From the NCBI GenBank assembly GCA_012522795.1, contig JAAYJT010000058.1, positions 1 to 51,827 of the forward strand: a DNA stretch of 51,827 nt, in the 5' to 3' direction. Shown here one piece after another: positions 25,278-34,583 of this stretch; the stretch's first letter is position 1; each line of letters begins with the position of its first letter. A program made the translations under genes and the position numbers. Source of the stretch: Bacteroidales bacterium (GTDB taxonomy: Bacteria; Bacteroidota; Bacteroidia; Bacteroidales; JAAYJT01). The notes under the pieces are model-generated. The model did not search any database and had not been told where the DNA came from. It saw only the letters and a list, made by a program, of their open reading frames with translations.

Positions 25278-27440
25278 ATGAAATTGATATATACCGAATA
25301 TATTGCCGGAGAATTGAACATTGACAGCAATGCGGTTGAAAACACGCTGAAACTGTTGAGCGAAGGTGCATCTATACCATTCATAGCCCGTTATCGTAAG
25401 GAATGGACTGGTGGTCTTAACGAGGTACAGATCGTTGCGATAAGGAATATGGCTCAGCGGCTTGAAGAATTGGATAAACGCCGCGAAACAGTGCTGAATA
25501 CGATCAGGGAGCAGGGTAAACTTACTCCTGAACTGGAATCTAAGATCATGCAGGCACAAACCCTTGCAGAAATTGAAGACCTGTATCTGCCCTATAAGCC
25601 TAAGAGAAAAACCAGAGCCAGCATAGCCAGAGAACGCGGATTGGAGCCTTTGGCAAAAATGATCATGGTGCAGCAGGAACGCAAGGTTGAAGAAATGGCC
25701 CAGCGTTTTGTCAATCCAAAGCTGGAGGTAAACAATACAGGCGAAGCTCTGGCTGGCGCACGGGATATTATTGCCGAATGGGTGAACGAACATACCTATG
25801 CACGTCAGCGAATGAGAACGCTGTTCAACCGGGAAGGTATCCTGAAATCAAAAGTTGCGAAGGACAAGGAAGAAGAAGCTGCCAAATACCGTGATTATTT
25901 CAACTGGGATGAACCTGTGTCGCGAATTCCTTCGCACCGTATTCTTGCAATAATGAGAGGCGAAAATGAAGGAATGTTGAAATTCTCAATTAATCCGGCT
26001 GAAGAAATTGCACTTGAACAACTGGAAAAGATTTTTGTAAAAGCCAGAAATGAATCTTCTGAACAGGTGGCTATGGCAATGAAAGACAGCTATAAACGTT
26101 TGCTGCAGCCAGGTATGGAAACAGAGATAAGACAGCTCCTCAAGCAAAAAGCTGATGAGGAAGCTATAAGAATATTTGCTGAAAATCTCAGACAGTTGCT
26201 GTTGGCATCTCCTCTGGGTCAGAAACGAGTTCTGGCTATTGATCCGGGTTTCCGGAGCGGCTGTAAACTTGTATGCCTTGATGCACAGGGTAATCTGCTG
26301 CATAACGAAACCATCTATCCGCATCCTCCTCAAGTGGAGGTAGGACCTGCAATAAAGAAGATACTTTTTCTTGTTAATGCATATAAGATTGATGCAATTT
26401 CAATCGGTAACGGCACTGCAAGTCGCGAAACTGAGAATTTCATTCGCCGCATTCGCTTTGACAGAGATATTACGGTAGTGGTAGTAAATGAATCAGGAGC
26501 TTCGGTATATTCGGTTTCAGAGCTTGCCCGTGAGGAGTTCCCTGATTATGATGTTACAGTGCGTGGTGCTGTTTCAATAGGGCGCCGCCTTATGGACCCG
26601 CTTGCCGAACTGGTGAAAATAGATCCGAAATCTATTGGAGTTGGTCAGTATCAGCATGATGTGGATCAGAATGCCCTTCAGAAAAGTTTGTCGGATGTGG
26701 TGGAAAGCTGTGTGAATCTGGTTGGAGTGGATATAAATACAGCAAGCAAGGAATTACTTACCTATGTTTCGGGTGTTGGACCTGCAATTGCCGGTAATAT
26801 TGTGAAATACAGAGCATTAAACGGAGCTTTCACCTCAAGGGAAGAGATCAGGAATGTGTCGAGGATAGGGGATAAGGTATTTGAACAGGCAGCCGGCTTT
26901 TTACGGATTCATAATGCCGAAAATCCGCTGGATTCAAGTGCTGTACACCCTGAAAGCTATCCTGTTGTATTTCAAATGGCTGAAGATCTTGGCACTACCG
27001 TTCAGGAGCTTATTAAGAACAAGCAGGTTCAGAAAAATATAAAACCTGAAAAGTATGTGAGTGAAACAACAGGAATGCCTACCATAAAGGATATTCTGGC
27101 AGAATTGGAAAAACCGGGAAGAGATCCGCGCGAATCGTTTGAATATTTCTCGTTCGACCCTAATGTACATGAGATTGAAGATCTTAAACCAGGAATGATA
27201 TTGCCGGGGATAGTTACAAATATTACTGCATTTGGGGCTTTTGTAGATATAGGAGTGCACCAGGACGGGCTGATACATAAGAGTAACCTTGCCGACCGCT
27301 TTGTAAATGATCCGGCGCAGGTTGTAAAGATTTACCAGAAAGTGAAGGTGAAAGTACTGGATGTGGATTTGCCCCGAAGGCGTATTCAATTGTCAATGAA
27401 GGGAGTGGAACAGAAAGAACCGGGAAATGTAAAGCCTTAG
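25278..27440 (+). CDS. tex: Tex-family S1 RNA-binding protein
   Basis: From the MKLIYTEYIA start at 25278 the protein has 720 residues; the frame is open back to 25170, but that extension is not family-like and crosses the likely promoter. Domains in order: Tex N-terminal helical domain (IPFIARYRKEWTGGL), YqgF/RNase H-like domain (VLAIDPGFRSGCKL, about 320-333), helix-hairpin-helix (YVSGVGPAIAGNIVKYRA), and a C-terminal S1 domain (PGIVTNITAFGAFVDIGVHQDGLIH, given here as positions about 632-656). Tex binds nucleic acids and affects transcription. It is divergent from the GroES-like gene. Confidence 0.93.
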   Translation: MKLIYTEYIAGELNIDSNAVENTLKLLSEGASIPFIARYRKEWTGGLNEVQIVAIRNMAQRLEELDKRRETVLNTIREQGKLTPELESKIMQAQTLAEIEDLYLPYKPKRKTRASIARERGLEPLAKMIMVQQERKVEEMAQRFVNPKLEVNNTGEALAGARDIIAEWVNEHTYARQRMRTLFNREGILKSKVAKDKEEEAAKYRDYFNWDEPVSRIPSHRILAIMRGENEGMLKFSINPAEEIALEQLEKIFVKARNESSEQVAMAMKDSYKRLLQPGMETEIRQLLKQKADEEAIRIFAENLRQLLLASPLGQKRVLAIDPGFRSGCKLVCLDAQGNLLHNETIYPHPPQVEVGPAIKKILFLVNAYKIDAISIGNGTASRETENFIRRIRFDRDITVVVVNESGASVYSVSELAREEFPDYDVTVRGAVSIGRRLMDPLAELVKIDPKSIGVGQYQHDVDQNALQKSLSDVVESCVNLVGVDINTASKELLTYVSGVGPAIAGNIVKYRALNGAFTSREEIRNVSRIGDKVFEQAAGFLRIHNAENPLDSSAVHPESYPVVFQMAEDLGTTVQELIKNKQVQKNIKPEKYVSETTGMPTIKDILAELEKPGRDPRESFEYFSFDPNVHEIEDLKPGMILPGIVTNITAFGAFVDIGVHQDGLIHKSNLADRFVNDPAQVVKIYQKVKVKVLDVDLPRRRIQLSMKGVEQKEPGNVKP

Positions 27441-27587
27441 AAATGTTAAAACTCCGGTTGAGGAAAAGATATTAAACGGAAAAAAGTATGCAAAGGATAC
27501 AGAATGATTGGCGCAAATCTGTTTTGAATAATCTTTTTAACGTATTTCCGTTTAATAGCCTGATCATCGTTAAAAAAATATAATAAT

Positions 27588-27639
27588 TCAAAGCTAAGGT
27601 CAGAGAAAATATTTTTCCGGACAACTCAGCTTTGAGTTT
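27588..27639 (+). terminator. Possible terminator after tex
   Basis: TCAAAGCT (27588-27595) pairs with AGCTTTGA (27628-27635) around a 32-base loop, followed by GTTTTTC. The stem is short and the loop long, so the call is weak. Confidence 0.3.
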
Positions 27640-27685
27640 TTCACAAAAGAGTGGTTCGGAACAATATTAAAAATATAAAGAAACT

Positions 27686-28459
27686 ATGAAGCGCTGTGCG
27701 ACCGTGATATTTGTATTGCTTTTCAGCCTTGTTGCAATAGCGCAGGATAAAAAGATTTCTTTTGGATTTGTAGCCGAACCCATCATTCCTACAAAGCTTT
27801 TCAGGATCACAAAAGATGTGAAAACCATTACCGATTCAGCATCAATGAACCAGATTGCTTTCACGTCCACACCAAGGTACGGATATGCTTTTGGCGCTAT
27901 AATGAAAATTGATTACTCTCCCCGCTTATCGTTCGAAACAGGTATTAATTACCTTGTACGTAATTATAAAATGGAAGTTGAAGAGCCGGGATATCATATC
28001 TCTTTGAGTTTCAATGAAGATAGCTACGAGATACCGCTAACGGTCAAATATTTTCTGCGCCTTGCTGACAAGCTTTATCTCAGCAATGCTGTGGGAGTAT
28101 CGCTGATAATGATCCCCGGAAGTGTTATGACTAAAGTAGTGAATGGTGCTGAAAACTCAGAAGATTATTTCATTTTTGAGCAACATTCATATATCATGCG
28201 AACCATGATGCCGGCATTCAAGGGAGGATTCGGGCTTAACTACCGTACTGAGAATAGTGGACAGCTTTATCTGGAAACATACTACCGGCTTTTTTCTACT
28301 TATTACGATACACGTCTTCTTTATTATAATGCTACTACACGAACAGATCAGGTAAATGTTAAGATCAAGTCAATAGGTGATTATTTCGGATTCTCGCTGA
28401 AATATACTTTCCCTCCTTCTGATTTTATAAAGCGAACCAAAAAACAACAGAAAAAATAA
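27686..28459 (+). CDS. Outer-membrane beta-barrel protein, PorT-like
   Basis: The 257-residue protein has a signal peptide (about 1-18, ending VAIAQ) and alternating aromatic strands (for example LSFETGINYLVRNYKM, YEIPLTVKYFLRL, LYLSNAVGVSLIM) that end in a barrel-like C-terminal strand FGFSLKYTFPP. The tail KRTKKQQKK is basic and unusual. This is the pattern of the outer-membrane beta-barrel domain family of Bacteroidetes that includes PorT. Its role is unknown. It is convergent with trmN6. Confidence 0.75.
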   Translation: MKRCATVIFVLLFSLVAIAQDKKISFGFVAEPIIPTKLFRITKDVKTITDSASMNQIAFTSTPRYGYAFGAIMKIDYSPRLSFETGINYLVRNYKMEVEEPGYHISLSFNEDSYEIPLTVKYFLRLADKLYLSNAVGVSLIMIPGSVMTKVVNGAENSEDYFIFEQHSYIMRTMMPAFKGGFGLNYRTENSGQLYLETYYRLFSTYYDTRLLYYNATTRTDQVNVKIKSIGDYFGFSLKYTFPPSDFIKRTKKQQKK

Positions 28460-28517
28460 ATATTGAACCTGGACTCCGATCCGGAACTTTCTGCTTGTTT
28501 TTACGAAATCACTAACC

Positions 28518-29249
28518 CTACTGGTTCAGAAAAAGATAAAAATCGTTTGTCAATAATTTATATTTCTCATTATAGCTCATGTCGCTGTTAAAAATGTGAA
28601 TTGTTTCATGTTTGATTTCCGGTACTTTATCCTTGGTTATCTCAAGCATTGCTCTTATTGGCTTTGAAAAGGATTTGCCAAAAATCTCGGCAATCCTGTA
28701 CAAGTTCAAACCAGTATTATCCAGTTTTTGTAATACTGTTTCAAGTTCGGGGTAAGGAATAATAAATGCAGCCCTGCCTTCTGGTTTCAGAAGTTTGAAT
28801 ATTGAGCCGAAAAAAATATCAGGAAAATCAATATCAGTATGTTTGGCAATCAATAGGTTGTCTTTACAGGGCTTCAGGGAATTAATGAAAAAAGGAGGAT
28901 TGGAAATTATGAAATCAAATATCCCGGCATTGTTCTCAGAAAATGATTCCAGACTGATCTCCAACACGTTCAATCTGTTTTTCCATGGGCTTTCCGAAAA
29001 ATTCATAAAAGCTTGTTTCACACTTTGCAGATGAATATCAATAGCCGTTATATCAGCATTGGTTTTCTGAGCCATCATCAGAGCAAGTATGCCGCACCCG
29101 GTTCCAATATCGAGTATATTACCTGTTTGAGGCGGTCTTGACCAGGCTCCAAGCAAAACAGCATCAGTACCTACTTTCATGGTACTTATATGATCATATA
29201 CATGAAACTGTTTGAACCTGAATGGATTAACTGTGCCCATACTTCTCAA
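28518..29249 (-). CDS. trmN6: tRNA1(Val) (adenine-37-N6)-methyltransferase
   Basis: This SAM-dependent methyltransferase of the YfiC/TrmN6 family has 243 residues. FRFKQFHVYD and MKVGTDAVLLGAW at the N-terminus are the family signature; motif I is LDIGTGCGILALMMAQ (about 46-61) and the catalytic NPPF motif is DFIISNPPFF (about 111-120). It methylates A37 of tRNA1(Val) in E. coli; the substrate here is inferred. An ATG three codons in (29240) is an alternative start. Confidence 0.9.
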   Translation of the reverse strand: MRSMGTVNPFRFKQFHVYDHISTMKVGTDAVLLGAWSRPPQTGNILDIGTGCGILALMMAQKTNADITAIDIHLQSVKQAFMNFSESPWKNRLNVLEISLESFSENNAGIFDFIISNPPFFINSLKPCKDNLLIAKHTDIDFPDIFFGSIFKLLKPEGRAAFIIPYPELETVLQKLDNTGLNLYRIAEIFGKSFSKPIRAMLEITKDKVPEIKHETIHIFNSDMSYNEKYKLLTNDFYLFLNQ

Positions 29250-29781
29250 GCACCTTGTTTGTGAAAATAATCATTCTTATCCGGGATTATGTCGGAAGCC
29301 GCAAAATTAGAATCTTTTGGGTTTATATGAATGATTAAACACAATATCTGAGCCTGTTCCGATCATTATCAATACTAATACTTCCGGTTATTATCAAAGA
29401 TTCTCCATTATATAGCCTTCTGACTGATATATAAATTAAGATTGAAAATTATTCCGTAAATGAATTGTGCTAAAATACTCTTCCCTGGTTAAACCGTCAT
29501 GATCTTATGTAACTAATGAATGACATATTGTAGTAAAATGCACAATCTTTATTCCTGATAAGAATATAATGGCATAGCGTTCCCAATGGCAAATTATGTA
29601 TTGTTAAATCAAAATTGTGATTGAATGTGGTAAGAGAAATAAAGTTCAGTAAAAAAAAGATAAGTTGCTGAAAACTATACTTCTTGTATTATCTTTGCAT
29701 AGAGCTAGTATTTATAAAGATAATTACTTTCACAAGTTGACTTAATATAGTTAAATAACACCGGATCAAAAACCTGAAGCT
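29250..29781. other. 532-base intergenic region between divergent genes
   Basis: It holds a promoter-like box at 29690-29697 for the gene at 29782. Nothing else was recognised: no ORF, no clear repeat or hairpin. Confidence 0.5.
29665..29697 (+). promoter_or_regulatory. Candidate promoter of the leucine-rich/dockerin gene
   Basis: TATCTTTG at 29690-29697 is a perfect -7 box; TTG at 29665-29667 is a possible -33 box but 22 bases away, wider than the consensus. Confidence 0.45.
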
Positions 29782-31524
29782 ATGAGGAAAATTATTTCAG
29801 TTGTAGCAATTTTGGCTTTTAGCCAATATATGGTTTTTGCCGAAAGCTGCCTGCCTAAAGGTATTATTTTCAGCACTCAGGAACAGATTGACAATTTCAG
29901 GATAAATAATCCCGGATGTACTGAAATTGAAGGAAATGTCACTATTACAGGTAACAGGATAACCAATCTGAATGGCTTGCATGTTCTTAATTCAATTGGA
30001 GGTAATTTGAGGCTTTTCTATAACCCGGCACTTACCAGTCTTACAGGACTGGAAAGTCTTACTTCAATAGGGGGGAATCTCAGAATTGAATGTAACTATA
30101 CTCTGACTTCCATACATGCACTGGAAAATCTTATTTCAGTAGGTGGTAATCTGCTTGTTGAATCGAATTATGCTCTCACGGCTTTAACCGGACTTGAAAA
30201 TCTTGTATCTGTTGGAGGTAGAATAGATATTGGTTTTAATCATTCATTGAACGATCTGAATGGATTAAATAATATTACCAATATTGACGATGGTTTATAT
30301 ATATACGGCAATCATAACGTGACCGCTTTGAGTGGGCTGGAGAATCTGGCTAATATTAAGGGAAATTTATTTATTGTTCTGAACAGCGCTCTAACTGATT
30401 TAAGCGGCCTGGATAAGCTAATTTCAATCGGAGGTAATGTTGATATCAGCGAGAACAACCTGCTTGCTGATTTGTCAGGACTTGAGAATCTAACCTCTGT
30501 TGATGGTGATCTGTTCATATATACCAACAATGCGCTGACTAGTATTAACGGACTGGAGAATCTGGAAACAGTCGGACGTACTCTGACTATCAGTTATAAC
30601 CCATCACTGGCTAATATAGCAGCTTTGGATAATCTGAGCTTTGTGGGTGGTAATATTGTTATTAATTCTAACCAGATTTTGTCAGTTTGTAATGATAGCT
30701 GGTTATGCACACTTATAAGCAATGCAGTGGGCAAAATTAAGATCACCAATAATGCCCCCCGATGTGGCAGTATTATAGATGCAGCTTATTCCTGTGGCGG
30801 GCTTCCATGCCTTCCGAATGGTGATTATTATTTTGAAACCCAGATAAATATTAACCGTTTCGCCGAGGCATTTCCGGATTGCACTGATACTGAAGGGAAT
30901 ATTATCATTAATGGTGTCGGAATATATGACCTCAATGGTCTGCATGTGCTTACTTCTGTGGATGGTTTCCTGAATATTTTCCATAACCCTCAGCTAACAG
31001 ACCTTACCGGACTTGAAAATATTAATTCAATTGGCAGTGGTCTTTTTATCAACAACAACTGTAATCTAAGCAGTCTGAATGCACTTGAAAACCTTACATC
31101 CATTGGAGGCTATCTTAGTATTAACTGGAATCATTCCCTCAGCAGTCTTACAGGTCTGGAGAATATTGCTCCAGGTTCAATATCAGCTCTTAATATCAAG
31201 TATAACCATAACCTGTCGTTCTGTGCTGTAAGAAGTATCTGTGATTTTCTGGCAGCACCTGCCGGAATGGTGCATATCATGAATAATGCCCCGGGTTGTA
31301 ATAATTCAGGAGAAATAATTAATGAATGTAACAGTATTGTTCCCGGTGATGCAGACTGTGATGGAGAGGTAGATATTTTGGACGTAATCACTATTGAGAA
31401 CTATATTCTTGGTATGAACCCGTATCCATTTTGCTTTGAAAATGCGGATATTGATTCCAATGGTCTGATCAATATAGCAGATGTAGTTGGCACTGTCAAT
31501 ATAATTGGTTGTGGTTTGAAATAA
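29782..31524 (+). CDS. Secreted leucine-rich protein with C-terminal dockerin-like domain
   Basis: The 580-residue protein has a signal peptide (about 1-20). Two blocks start with C-L-P-x-G (about residues 23 and 342) and each has leucine-rich or receptor-L-type repeats of about 23 residues (LTGLENLTSIGGNLxI-type), about ten in the first block and five in the second. The second block is a shorter copy of the first: both carry an EIEGN/DTEGN motif and NGLHVL. The C-terminus (about 515-575) is dockerin-like, with two calcium-loop motifs: DADCDGEVDILDVI and NADIDSNGLINIADVV. It lacks a type IX tag. The dockerin may dock it to a cohesin-bearing protein such as that encoded at 1550-3973 (inference). 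Confidence 0.82.
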   Translation: MRKIISVVAILAFSQYMVFAESCLPKGIIFSTQEQIDNFRINNPGCTEIEGNVTITGNRITNLNGLHVLNSIGGNLRLFYNPALTSLTGLESLTSIGGNLRIECNYTLTSIHALENLISVGGNLLVESNYALTALTGLENLVSVGGRIDIGFNHSLNDLNGLNNITNIDDGLYIYGNHNVTALSGLENLANIKGNLFIVLNSALTDLSGLDKLISIGGNVDISENNLLADLSGLENLTSVDGDLFIYTNNALTSINGLENLETVGRTLTISYNPSLANIAALDNLSFVGGNIVINSNQILSVCNDSWLCTLISNAVGKIKITNNAPRCGSIIDAAYSCGGLPCLPNGDYYFETQININRFAEAFPDCTDTEGNIIINGVGIYDLNGLHVLTSVDGFLNIFHNPQLTDLTGLENINSIGSGLFINNNCNLSSLNALENLTSIGGYLSINWNHSLSSLTGLENIAPGSISALNIKYNHNLSFCAVRSICDFLAAPAGMVHIMNNAPGCNNSGEIINECNSIVPGDADCDGEVDILDVITIENYILGMNPYPFCFENADIDSNGLINIADVVGTVNIIGCGLK

Positions 31525-31544
31525 GACTGATTTTTTCCATTTCT

Positions 31545-31716
31545 CCACCGACTAAGGTCGGTGGCAATTGATCTCGAATGATTAGGGAGAGAATGTTATG
31601 AATAGGGACGGGCTTTAGCCCGTTTAACAAATAAATACTCTCCTTCCCTATGGGCTTTAGCCCAAATATATTGACTGTTAATATTCTGCATTTTAAACTA
31701 TTTTGGCTAAGGCCAA
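31545..31716. repeat. Cluster of four short palindromes with TAAG/TTTA centres
   Basis: Four palindromes lie in 172 bases: CCACCGACTAAGGTCGGTGG (31545-31564), ACGGGCTTTAGCCCGT (31608-31623), TGGGCTTTAGCCCA (31651-31664) and TTGGCTAAGGCCAA (31703-31716). The arms differ but all share a C-TAAG-G or CTTTAG centre. The same pattern occurs at 51749-51805. They lie between convergent genes and may serve as terminators. They look like REP-type repeats. Confidence 0.7.
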
Positions 31717-31809
31717 TATTGTATTGTTACCCCTTTTTAACCATCGGCATTGACGATTGTAAATACAAATCGTATGATTTGTCCCGCAGCGGTCAGGACT
31801 GCCGGCGTT

Positions 31810-32337
31810 TTATTTTAGATACATTTCAATAAGTCCTTCAGGTGCTTGAATACGAATTATACGCTTGTCCTTATCCACTTTTGTTATGATCTCATTAGCA
31901 ACCGGTATCAGTATTTCCTTGTCGTTATGCATAACCTGTAATAATGCCTGCATAGGATAATCAAACACTTTTTCAATTTCACCCAGAACACCAAATTTCT
32001 CATCAATTACTGTAAAGCCTTCAATCTCATGGTAATAGAATTGATCTTCAGTAAGTTCAGGTAAGGCTGATAATGGTAAATACAAACCTACTCCCACAAG
32101 CACAATGGTTTGATCAATATCATCAATATCATGAAATCTGACTGCAGCCTGCTTGCCCGAACGCAAATTTATCTCCTGAACAATGAAAGGCACCAGATTG
32201 CCGGCAACATACGCATAAACAGCATCAAGATCACGGTATTTATCCGGTTCGTCAACATCCAGATAGATAAGTAATTCGCCTTGAATTCCTATTGGCTTGA
32301 GTATTTTCCCCAGATAATAATATCCGCTTATTTCCAT
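31810..32337 (-). CDS. rimM: Ribosome maturation factor RimM
   Basis: The 175-residue protein acts in assembly of the 30S subunit head and binds S19. The N-terminal beta domain starts with YYYLGKILKPIGIQGELLI (about 6-24); the second, PRC-barrel domain spans about 95-170 and includes FYYHEIEGFTV (about 100-110), LGEIEKVFDYPMQALLQV and EILIPVANEIITKVD. The length is normal. In most genomes rimM sits next to rpsP and trmD, but here rpsP is not adjacent; the gene lies just after the polysaccharide locus on the same strand. Confidence 0.93.
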   Translation of the reverse strand: MEISGYYYLGKILKPIGIQGELLIYLDVDEPDKYRDLDAVYAYVAGNLVPFIVQEINLRSGKQAAVRFHDIDDIDQTIVLVGVGLYLPLSALPELTEDQFYYHEIEGFTVIDEKFGVLGEIEKVFDYPMQALLQVMHNDKEILIPVANEIITKVDKDKRIIRIQAPEGLIEMYLK

Positions 32338-32473
32338 ATTTATAAAGATGATTTTTTGCTTTGGATCATGACAATAACTGAATGCTTTAAAGTGCCGTTA
32401 GTAAACTTGTGATTTTGGTTTCAAAAAACCGGAAGATGATAATATTTTAGTGTTTGAACCGGAATAAAGTAGT

Positions 32474-33487
32474 TCAGGCTTCTGATACCACAAGTTTCCT
32501 GGTTGCCAGATAGCGAGCAAATATATAAACAGCCAGCAGTACAGCCAGTATAGTAATAAAGATAATGAGATTCATTTTGCCTGTGAAAACCAAATAGATA
32601 ACAAAAAGGTTCAGCACAAGCTGTATCCCTGCATATAGGGCAGCTACAATTAATTGAGGCCAGCCATTCTCATTTGCAAGTAATTGATAAAGATGAAGCC
32701 TGTGGGGTTTAAAGATGTTTTCCTTTCTTAAAATACGGATAAAAATAGTGTAAGATGTATCAATTCCATACACAGCAAAAAACAATATCCAATAAAACTC
32801 TTTGGATTTAACCATGAGATTGATAAGCAGCCACGACATCAGAAAAGCCATGCCAATACTTCCTACATCCCCGGCAAATACAACTGCTTTACGCCTCGCA
32901 TTGAAAAAGCCAAATACAAGCAGACTTGCCATTAGCGTTCCCACCAGTCCGCCTGGGAAAAATGGTTCCCATCCTGCGGGCAAACCCATTGAAAAGAAGG
33001 GTAATAGCAGGTTATATGCATTATTAAGCAAGCTGAAACTGCCAAGTGTGATAAAACTGTAAAACGCAGTAATGCCATTTATCCCATCCATGAAATTAAT
33101 GGCATTGATACTTCCGATTGTAAGTATTAAGGCAAATAATATCCAGTACCAGTGAAACCCAAGTAGTCCAATCTCATAAAACAATAAGGCAACTGCCAGC
33201 AGATGTACTATTATGCGAATTGAAGCTCTTACTCCTTTTACATCATCTAAGAAGCTAATGAAGCTGATGAGTACCATGCCGGTAATTATGTATGGATACT
33301 GAAAGCCATATAACAGGAACCAAAAAATAACAGCAACCGGAAAAATAATGCCTCCGCCTCTGATAGTGGGTGTTTTATGCGAGGTGCGATCTGTCGGCTG
33401 ATCAATAATATAGTATCGGGCAGCGATTTTTAGATATAGCCACATAACACCAAACAGAACTATTGAAAGTAATAAATGGTTAGTCAT
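32474..33487 (-). CDS. WecA/MraY-type polyprenyl-phosphate sugar-1-phosphate transferase
   Basis: An integral membrane glycosyltransferase that starts lipid-linked glycan synthesis by moving a HexNAc-1-phosphate from UDP-sugar to undecaprenyl phosphate. The 337-residue protein has about ten membrane segments and the family motifs SHKTPTIRGGG (about 36-46), LDDVKG (about 80-85, Mg2+ binding), NFMDGINGI (about 131-139) and HRLHLYQLL near 260. This form is typical of Bacteroidetes O-antigen and capsule loci. It is the last gene of the minus-strand polysaccharide cluster, 36 bases after the epimerase. Confidence 0.92.
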   Translation of the reverse strand: MTNHLLLSIVLFGVMWLYLKIAARYYIIDQPTDRTSHKTPTIRGGGIIFPVAVIFWFLLYGFQYPYIITGMVLISFISFLDDVKGVRASIRIIVHLLAVALLFYEIGLLGFHWYWILFALILTIGSINAINFMDGINGITAFYSFITLGSFSLLNNAYNLLLPFFSMGLPAGWEPFFPGGLVGTLMASLLVFGFFNARRKAVVFAGDVGSIGMAFLMSWLLINLMVKSKEFYWILFFAVYGIDTSYTIFIRILRKENIFKPHRLHLYQLLANENGWPQLIVAALYAGIQLVLNLFVIYLVFTGKMNLIIFITILAVLLAVYIFARYLATRKLVVSEA

Positions 33488-33523
33488 GTGATAGTTTTTT
33501 GCAAATATAAAACATGCGTTTGT

Positions 33524-34486
33524 TTAAACAGGTTTTTTTATTTGTTTTTTCGTATCTGTGGCAAAAGAATCCAGGGTGTTCTTCATGCCTTCCCTTGCTG
33601 TAAAGGGTAAGCTTCTGATATTTAAAGCTTTTTTGATTTTACTGTTCGAAACCACATAATTCTCAGTGAGTTTCTTCAATCTTTCCGAATTTAATGGCAG
33701 GCATAAAAAATCTCCGCTTTTTGCGATAAAACCAATGAATTTTCGCGGCATTTTCATAATTCTGGCTTTTCGCCCGCTTGAAGCGGCTATCAGACTTATC
33801 AATTCATTTGTTGAAAGTGGCTCATCATCGGCAATATTATATATGCCTGATCGTATATTGTTGCTAATCAGCTGATTGATGATGAATGAAAGATTTCCGG
33901 TGCTTAAAAAAGAGCGCCGGTTGTCGAAAGCACCAAGAGGCCAGGGGATGTTCTTTGTAACCACCTGATAAAGCAGGTTGAGATTACCTTTGTTGCCCCG
34001 CCCGTGTATCATGCTGGGGCGGAGTATATAAACCATTTTATCCTCCGGAATGGGTTTTGAAAGAATATACTGTTCGGCAGCTAATTTCGATTTTCCGTAA
34101 GGTGTCTTCGGATCAGGAACTGCCTCTTCGGTAAGGGTTTCTCCTTCAACAGTATCGGCGACTGCTTTTACTGAACTGAAAAAAATGAATTTCTGTGCTT
34201 CCGATTGCAGAAAAATATTAAATATCTTTTGGGTCAGACCCGAGTTCACTTCAAAATATTCTGCTTCCTCACTTATGTTTTTCGTGTCGTGGGCTTTTCC
34301 TGCCAGATGTATGATGACTTCTGTTGCGGGAAGTAAATCAAGCTGATCCCAGCCAAATATCCTTTCTTTAGGAAATTTTCCCTTTTCGGTAATGTCCAGA
34401 CCATACAATTCAAACTCCTGATGCAGTGCATCATAAAGATTGGAGGCTACAAAACCTGATGAGCCTGTTAAAAGAACTTTTATCAT
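33524..34486 (-). CDS. NAD-dependent sugar epimerase/dehydratase (extended SDR)
   Basis: The 320-residue protein has a Rossmann nucleotide-binding motif GSSGFVASN at the N-terminus (about 8-16) and the catalytic YGKSK (about 129-133, Y-x-x-x-K). Position next to the WecA-type gene fits a WbpV/GalE-like 4-epimerase that supplies the initiating sugar (for example UDP-GalNAc or a UDP-2-acetamido-6-deoxyhexose). The substrate is inferred from position only. Adjacent genes on both sides are on the same strand. Confidence 0.88.
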   Translation of the reverse strand: MIKVLLTGSSGFVASNLYDALHQEFELYGLDITEKGKFPKERIFGWDQLDLLPATEVIIHLAGKAHDTKNISEEAEYFEVNSGLTQKIFNIFLQSEAQKFIFFSSVKAVADTVEGETLTEEAVPDPKTPYGKSKLAAEQYILSKPIPEDKMVYILRPSMIHGRGNKGNLNLLYQVVTKNIPWPLGAFDNRRSFLSTGNLSFIINQLISNNIRSGIYNIADDEPLSTNELISLIAASSGRKARIMKMPRKFIGFIAKSGDFLCLPLNSERLKKLTENYVVSNSKIKKALNIRSLPFTAREGMKNTLDSFATDTKKQIKKPV

Positions 34487-34583
34487 GATAATTGCGGGAT
34501 TGTTAAAATGCGATCATTCAATACGGCTGTCAATGCAGAGTGAGATATTGTTGAGCAGGTACCCGGTCAGCACTGATGTTATT

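Noticed and set aside
25263-25793. 176-codon minus-strand ORF inside tex
   Set aside because: It is opposite a strongly conserved gene and its composition is not protein-like.
29990-31200. CRISPR-like regular repeats
   Set aside because: The periodicity is that of leucine-rich repeat codons in a long open frame; the DNA repeats are imperfect.
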